Source: Candidatus Aminicenantota bacterium | GTDB lineage: Bacteria; Acidobacteriota; Aminicenantia; Aminicenantales; Aminicenantaceae | Length of the DNA: 8,687 nt | Direction of reading: 5' to 3' | Assembly (NCBI GenBank): GCA_023135995.1 | Contig: JAGLRY010000378.1 | Span: 1 to 8,687, forward strand | Shown here: piece after piece, positions 5,660 through 8,687 of the stretch | Numbering within the stretch: the first letter of the stretch is position 1 | Layout of the letters: the number at the start of each line of letters is the position of its first letter | The notes under the pieces: model-generated | Databases searched by the model: none | What the model was told of the DNA's origin: nothing | What the model saw: only the letters and a program-made list of their open reading frames with translations | Made by a program: the position numbers and the translations under genes

Positions 5660-6910
5660 TCATTTATGGCGGAACGAGTCGAGCACATCTTGAAGAGCTC
5701 CTGCAAATTTTCCGATTTTTTCCTGGGTCATGCCTGCATACCCGATCCGGATGCAGCCGGGAGCTCCAAAAACAGATGCGGGTACAGCGCTGAATTTTCC
5801 CATTTCCATAGCCTTTTGCACAAATTCTTTATCGCCCACATTTATATCCGCAGGCAGTCGGGCGAGCACGCTGATCGCCCCAGATGGAAAATCCTTGTCC
5901 CTGCCGGCAAGAGTGAATCCCTTCTCCTCGAGAGTTTGGATGATGAGTTCACATCTTTTCCTCAGTTCTTCTTTGATTCCCGTTATGATTCTGGGAGGCC
6001 TCCCATTTTCCAGATCGCTCACTTCCTCTTTTAAGATATCTATGAGGATGTGTTGCCCCAGTACGTTTGGCGATGAGGAAAACGAACGAATCATCTTTGA
6101 CATCCAGGAGTTTGTGAAGGTCTCATCCGCAGCAATTCCATACCCGATTCTTGCTCCCGGAATCAGATATTCTTTGGACGCCGAGCTGATGATTACCGTT
6201 CTTTCCGGAGCGTATGCCAGCATGGACTGGGGAGTTCCTTTATACCGAAGCGTTCCGTAGACTTCGTCGGAGATGAGTATCAAATCCATTCGTCTTGCTA
6301 GTTCGGCCAGTTGTTCCATCTCGCTATCAGAGAGAACATCCCCAGATGGATTTGTGGGAAAGTTGATGAGCAGAGATGTGATTTTCTGCTGCTCGATCTG
6401 TTTTTGCACTTTTTTGAAGTCGGGATTGTAGTTTTCGTCAAAAAAATCGAGGATGACAGGATTTCCCCCCGCGTTGAGGATGATCCCTCTGTAATTGCTC
6501 CAGTAAAGGGGAAGGAGGCCCACGTTTTGCTGGAAAGCCACAAGATGCATCACGATCGAAAGACCTTCTGTGGCTCCTGTGACGATCGCCACATGTTTTT
6601 TGTCCAATCCGTCCGGAGGAATCCCTGGGTTTCCCTTCAACCGATAGGTCAGAGTCCAGAATCGACCGATCAAGTCTCGAAGCTCTTCCAAGCCTGCAGA
6701 GGGACCATAATAAATTTCCTTCTCGGGGTAAATATCGAGGATCTGGCCCTGATCGCTGCGGATAAATTCGGGATTTTGTTGTGCTATGACCTTTGCTTTA
6801 GCGGCGATCGCGGGAATTATCGGTTCGGAGGAGATGGTCTGGCGGATGCCATCAGGCATAGTAGAGAGGGCGATCTCGAGGAGCGGTGTTTTTTGCTGAG
6901 TTGTATTCAT
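5660..6910 (-). CDS. Class I/II pyridoxal-phosphate aminotransferase
   Basis: 416 residues, normal length for fold-type I aspartate-aminotransferase relatives. Visible landmarks are YGPSAGLEELRDLI (68-81), TGATEGLSIV (111-120), NFPTNPSG (183-190) with Asn187, SDEVYG (214-219) with Asp215 and Tyr218, the PLP lysine Lys246 in SSASKEYLIPGARIGYG with Arg254, and the carboxylate-binding Arg388 in CIRIGYA. It should transfer an amino group between an amino acid and a 2-oxo acid in the cytosol. The donor cannot be named; alanine/aspartate/aromatic-type enzymes of this subgroup are hard to separate by eye. AGGAGA stands six bases before the ATG. There is no signal peptide. It is separated from both neighbours (92 bases upstream, 142 downstream) and is probably transcribed alone. 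No intrinsic terminator is evident after it. Confidence 0.92.
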   Translation of the reverse strand: MNTTQQKTPLLEIALSTMPDGIRQTISSEPIIPAIAAKAKVIAQQNPEFIRSDQGQILDIYPEKEIYYGPSAGLEELRDLIGRFWTLTYRLKGNPGIPPDGLDKKHVAIVTGATEGLSIVMHLVAFQQNVGLLPLYWSNYRGIILNAGGNPVILDFFDENYNPDFKKVQKQIEQQKITSLLINFPTNPSGDVLSDSEMEQLAELARRMDLILISDEVYGTLRYKGTPQSMLAYAPERTVIISSASKEYLIPGARIGYGIAADETFTNSWMSKMIRSFSSSPNVLGQHILIDILKEEVSDLENGRPPRIITGIKEELRKRCELIIQTLEEKGFTLAGRDKDFPSGAISVLARLPADINVGDKEFVQKAMEMGKFSAVPASVFGAPGCIRIGYAGMTQEKIGKFAGALQDVLDSFRHK

Positions 6911-6981
6911 GAGTATTCTCCTGATTTATGACCCTTTATCATTCACGAATTAAGAGACAGGTCGGGTCGGACACTGGCTCG

Positions 6982-6987
6982 ATTATA
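6982..6987 (-). promoter_or_regulatory. Possible -10 element for the aminotransferase gene
   Basis: A perfect TATAAT on the minus strand lies about 70 bases before the aminotransferase ATG, inside the 92-base gap. I find no acceptable -35 hexamer 16-19 bases upstream, and the region is AT-rich, so this is weak. Confidence 0.25.
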
Positions 6988-7002
6988 ATTAAATAATCCA
7001 GG

Positions 7003-8001
7003 TCACTTTGTTTCCATAAGAGAGGCGATCACGTCTCTCAAGTCTTGAATAGTAAAACCGTATCGTCTTCTCAACCGTCCGATTGATTCATTCATGGAGA
7101 CGTTGTGTGGGAGGCCGAGTTTGCTGGCGATTTCCCGGGCTGATATTCCTGTCTGTCTCCCTATCTCATAGAGCGTCATCCGGCCTGTGATCAGGACTCC
7201 GGATTGGTCCTCGGATAATCTTCCCCTTGTGATTTTTGGCTCTTCCTCGTGTTCATCTTTTTTTTCTTCTAAGTATAGAGGTCTTGCTTGTATTTCTTCC
7301 TTTGAAACAGGTGCTTCTTGTGGTAAGGGTGTTTCCTCTGGAACAAGTGCTTCCTTTGGAGTAGCGGGCGTTCTTTGGAGCAGCGTCGTTATGGCGTCTC
7401 TCGCTTCGAGCAGAGAAAATCCGTATCTTTTCCTCAAAAGACCGAAAGTTTCTTCAGGAGATGTCTTTGGCGGAAGGCCCAATTTTTCGGCGAGCGTTTT
7501 AGCAGGAATGCCTGTGAATTTTTCAACCTCGGCAAGCGTCATATTACCTGTGATGGTAACGTACCCCTGGCGTTCATAGATGAATTCCTCAGGTGATAAC
7601 TGACCCTGTGATTTGGCCCTCGCCCCCATTCCGTAATTTTCGTATATAAGAGGATATTTTGGCGTGAAGATCCAGAACAAAAAAACGACAAGGGCAGATA
7701 TGAGAACAGTAAGTGAAATTATTGTGCCCCATCTTTTTTTAAAAAGAGCTTGGGATTTTCCTTTGATCCAACTCCAGGCGAGCATCAGATGTATGACAAT
7801 GAGGAGAACAAAAGCGAGTGAAAGATAGAGATGGATGTCTCCCCATTGATGGCGGTGTAGACCCAGGAAATATTTCTCGCTCTCTCTGACCGTAGGCCCT
7901 TCGGCGAGAAAAAATCCCATGAGAATACCAATGAAGGCGATGCCGAACATACAGATAAAAAGGAGGGTGTCTACAAGATATTGCCAGTCTGATTTTTTCA
8001 T
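7003..8001 (-). CDS. DUF4405-like membrane protein with two C-terminal repeat domains
   Basis: 332 residues. Three membrane helices lie at about 10-32, 57-77 and 93-113. His49, His51, His57 and His71 cluster before and in helix 2; the 14-residue spacing of His57 and His71 recalls b-type haem ligands, and the helical part resembles DUF4405/cytochrome b561-like proteins. Residues 147-208 and 268-329 are two copies of one domain (TGNMTLAEVEKFTGI / TGRMTLYEIGRQTGI ... RYGF), 31 of 62 positions identical without gaps. They are separated by a ~59-residue Pro/Glu/Lys-rich linker. The basic loop 78-92 (KGKSQALFKKR) predicts a cytoplasmic loop and therefore an extracytoplasmic C-terminus. The RBS is AGGAG five bases before the ATG, inside the MBL gene, whose TGA overlaps this ATG by four bases (7998-8001). 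Electron transfer is possible, but function is unknown. Confidence 0.8.
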   Translation of the reverse strand: MKKSDWQYLVDTLLFICMFGIAFIGILMGFFLAEGPTVRESEKYFLGLHRHQWGDIHLYLSLAFVLLIVIHLMLAWSWIKGKSQALFKKRWGTIISLTVLISALVVFLFWIFTPKYPLIYENYGMGARAKSQGQLSPEEFIYERQGYVTITGNMTLAEVEKFTGIPAKTLAEKLGLPPKTSPEETFGLLRKRYGFSLLEARDAITTLLQRTPATPKEALVPEETPLPQEAPVSKEEIQARPLYLEEKKDEHEEEPKITRGRLSEDQSGVLITGRMTLYEIGRQTGISAREIASKLGLPHNVSMNESIGRLRRRYGFTIQDLRDVIASLMETK

Positions 8002-8687
8002 TGAATCTCCTTTCCGGCGCCTGTCTTGATGAAATTCTCTGCGTATTCGTCGGCAAACATCCTGAGGGCTTTATCGCCAGTACAGTGACAGGGCCCGATC
8101 TTCTGAATTTTGAGGGCGTTCAGCATATCGATGACTTCCTGAATTTCATCCGTTTGGAAGCCGGCAAGATGGAATCCCCCTAAGACCAAATGGATGTTTT
8201 CCCCGAATATGTCCCTTACTTTGGGAAGAATGTTGATCAGACGCGGATGGGCACAACCGGTCACTACGATCAGTCCCTGTGTTGTGTCCAAAACCAAGGA
8301 TTGTTCCTTGATCCATCCCATGATGACACCCGTAGTGAATGCTCCATCACAGATTTTCTGGTGGCCCTCCACTTCGACTAGAGAGGTGGCGGCCGCTAAA
8401 ACCTGTTCTTTGAAGTCTTGAGGAAAGAACTTAGGCAGCCAGACCTCGATTTTTGGATTAAATTGCAGGAGTGTGCTCAGTCCTCCGGTGTGGTCCCTGT
8501 GGTAGTGAGAAAGAAAAACCAGATCGATATCCATTGGTGAGATCTTGAGTTTCTCCATGTTGCCCAAAAGAATATTTCCTTTCCCTCCTGTATCGAAAAG
8601 GATGGATTTTTCAAGACCTCGGACGAGACAGGAAAATCCCCAGTCGGGCTGGAGTGGCTTTTTGGCAGCATTATTGTCATATACAAT
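7998..8687 (-). CDS. MBL-fold metallo-hydrolase, COG1237-like (5' end beyond the window)
   Basis: 229 residues are visible; the reading frame is open to the window edge, so only the N-terminal few residues are likely missing. The visible part begins IVYDNNAAKKPLQPDWGFSC. Landmarks, numbered from the first visible residue, are FDTGG (31-35), the metal motif HYHRDHTGG (61-69), GCAH with His147, GGFHLAGF with His173 and PCHCTG with His201. These fit the COG1237 group of metallo-beta-lactamase-fold proteins. The group is sometimes annotated as a dihydropterin-methyl-ribofuranosylaminobenzene phosphate synthase after an archaeal member; that function should not be assumed. A binuclear metal site is expected. 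No membrane segment is visible. The stop overlaps the start of the DUF4405-like gene as ATGA, so the two are probably translated in a coupled way. Confidence 0.88.
   Translation of the reverse strand: MVYDNNAAKKPLQPDWGFSCLVRGLEKSILFDTGGKGNILLGNMEKLKISPMDIDLVFLSHYHRDHTGGLSTLLQFNPKIEVWLPKFFPQDFKEQVLAAATSLVEVEGHQKICDGAFTTGVIMGWIKEQSLVLDTTQGLIVVTGCAHPRLINILPKVRDIFGENIHLVLGGFHLAGFQTDEIQEVIDMLNALKIQKIGPCHCTGDKALRMFADEYAENFIKTGAGKEIQ
8007..8011 (-). promoter_or_regulatory. Shine-Dalgarno of the DUF4405-like gene inside the MBL gene
   Basis: AGGAG on the minus strand stands five bases before the ATG at 8001, within the last codons of the MBL-fold gene. With the ATGA overlap it supports translational coupling. 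Confidence 0.6.

Noticed and set aside
5642..6931. Long plus-strand ORFs (up to ~206 codons) opposite the aminotransferase
   Set aside because: They overlap a complete gene with all catalytic residues, and their translations look like antisense artefacts without domain signatures.
8477..8686. Alternative minus-strand ORF at the right edge
   Set aside because: The frame one base away reads continuously into the MBL-fold protein, with its DTGG and aspartate-tryptophan-rich N-terminal motifs, so this ORF is an out-of-frame shadow.

Overview
The window looks like chromosome from a strictly anaerobic bacterium of the Desulfobacterota (old Deltaproteobacteria) type. This is an inference from gene content: a stand-alone NifU/IscU-like scaffold, a radical SAM enzyme next to two cysteine-rich proteins that I recognise as DUF6485 and DUF6125, a DUF4405-like membrane protein and a COG1237-type metallo-beta-lactamase-fold protein. 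Base composition is even and close to 50% GC. I see no transposase, integrase, rRNA, tRNA or CRISPR array. Gene density is high, and the longest gene-free stretch is 245 bases (1434-1678).

Layout, left to right. (1) 6-1433, plus strand: a complete PLP-dependent group II amino acid decarboxylase (aromatic-L-amino-acid decarboxylase family), the only plus-strand gene. (2) 1434-1678: the convergent gap between the decarboxylase and trmO. It is almost filled by a structured, repeat-like element bounded by two identical 19-base direct repeats; the right-hand repeat runs into the trmO stop codon. (3) 5517 down to 1679, minus strand: NifU-like scaffold, DUF6485, radical SAM, DUF6125, ilvE and trmO. 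The middle genes are 5-7 bases apart. A consensus-like promoter precedes the scaffold gene and a weaker one precedes the DUF6485 gene. (4) 6910-5660, minus strand: a fold-type I aminotransferase, apparently its own transcription unit. (5) 8687 to 7003, minus strand: an MBL-fold hydrolase (5' end outside the window) overlapping by four bases a three-helix membrane protein whose C-terminal half carries two copies of a ~62-residue domain.

How the genes may work together. Three enzymes use PLP and act on amino acids (decarboxylase, IlvE, class I/II aminotransferase), so amino acid metabolism is a shared theme, but they sit in separate units and no pathway is demonstrated. The most suggestive group is 5517-3213: an Fe-S scaffold protein, a small protein with eight cysteines, a radical SAM enzyme with a C-terminal winged-helix-like region, and a 170-residue protein with seven cysteines. 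This is a plausible uncharacterised Fe-S or radical SAM module. The second group of interest is the MBL/DUF4405 pair, where the duplicated C-terminal domain is predicted to lie outside the cytoplasm.
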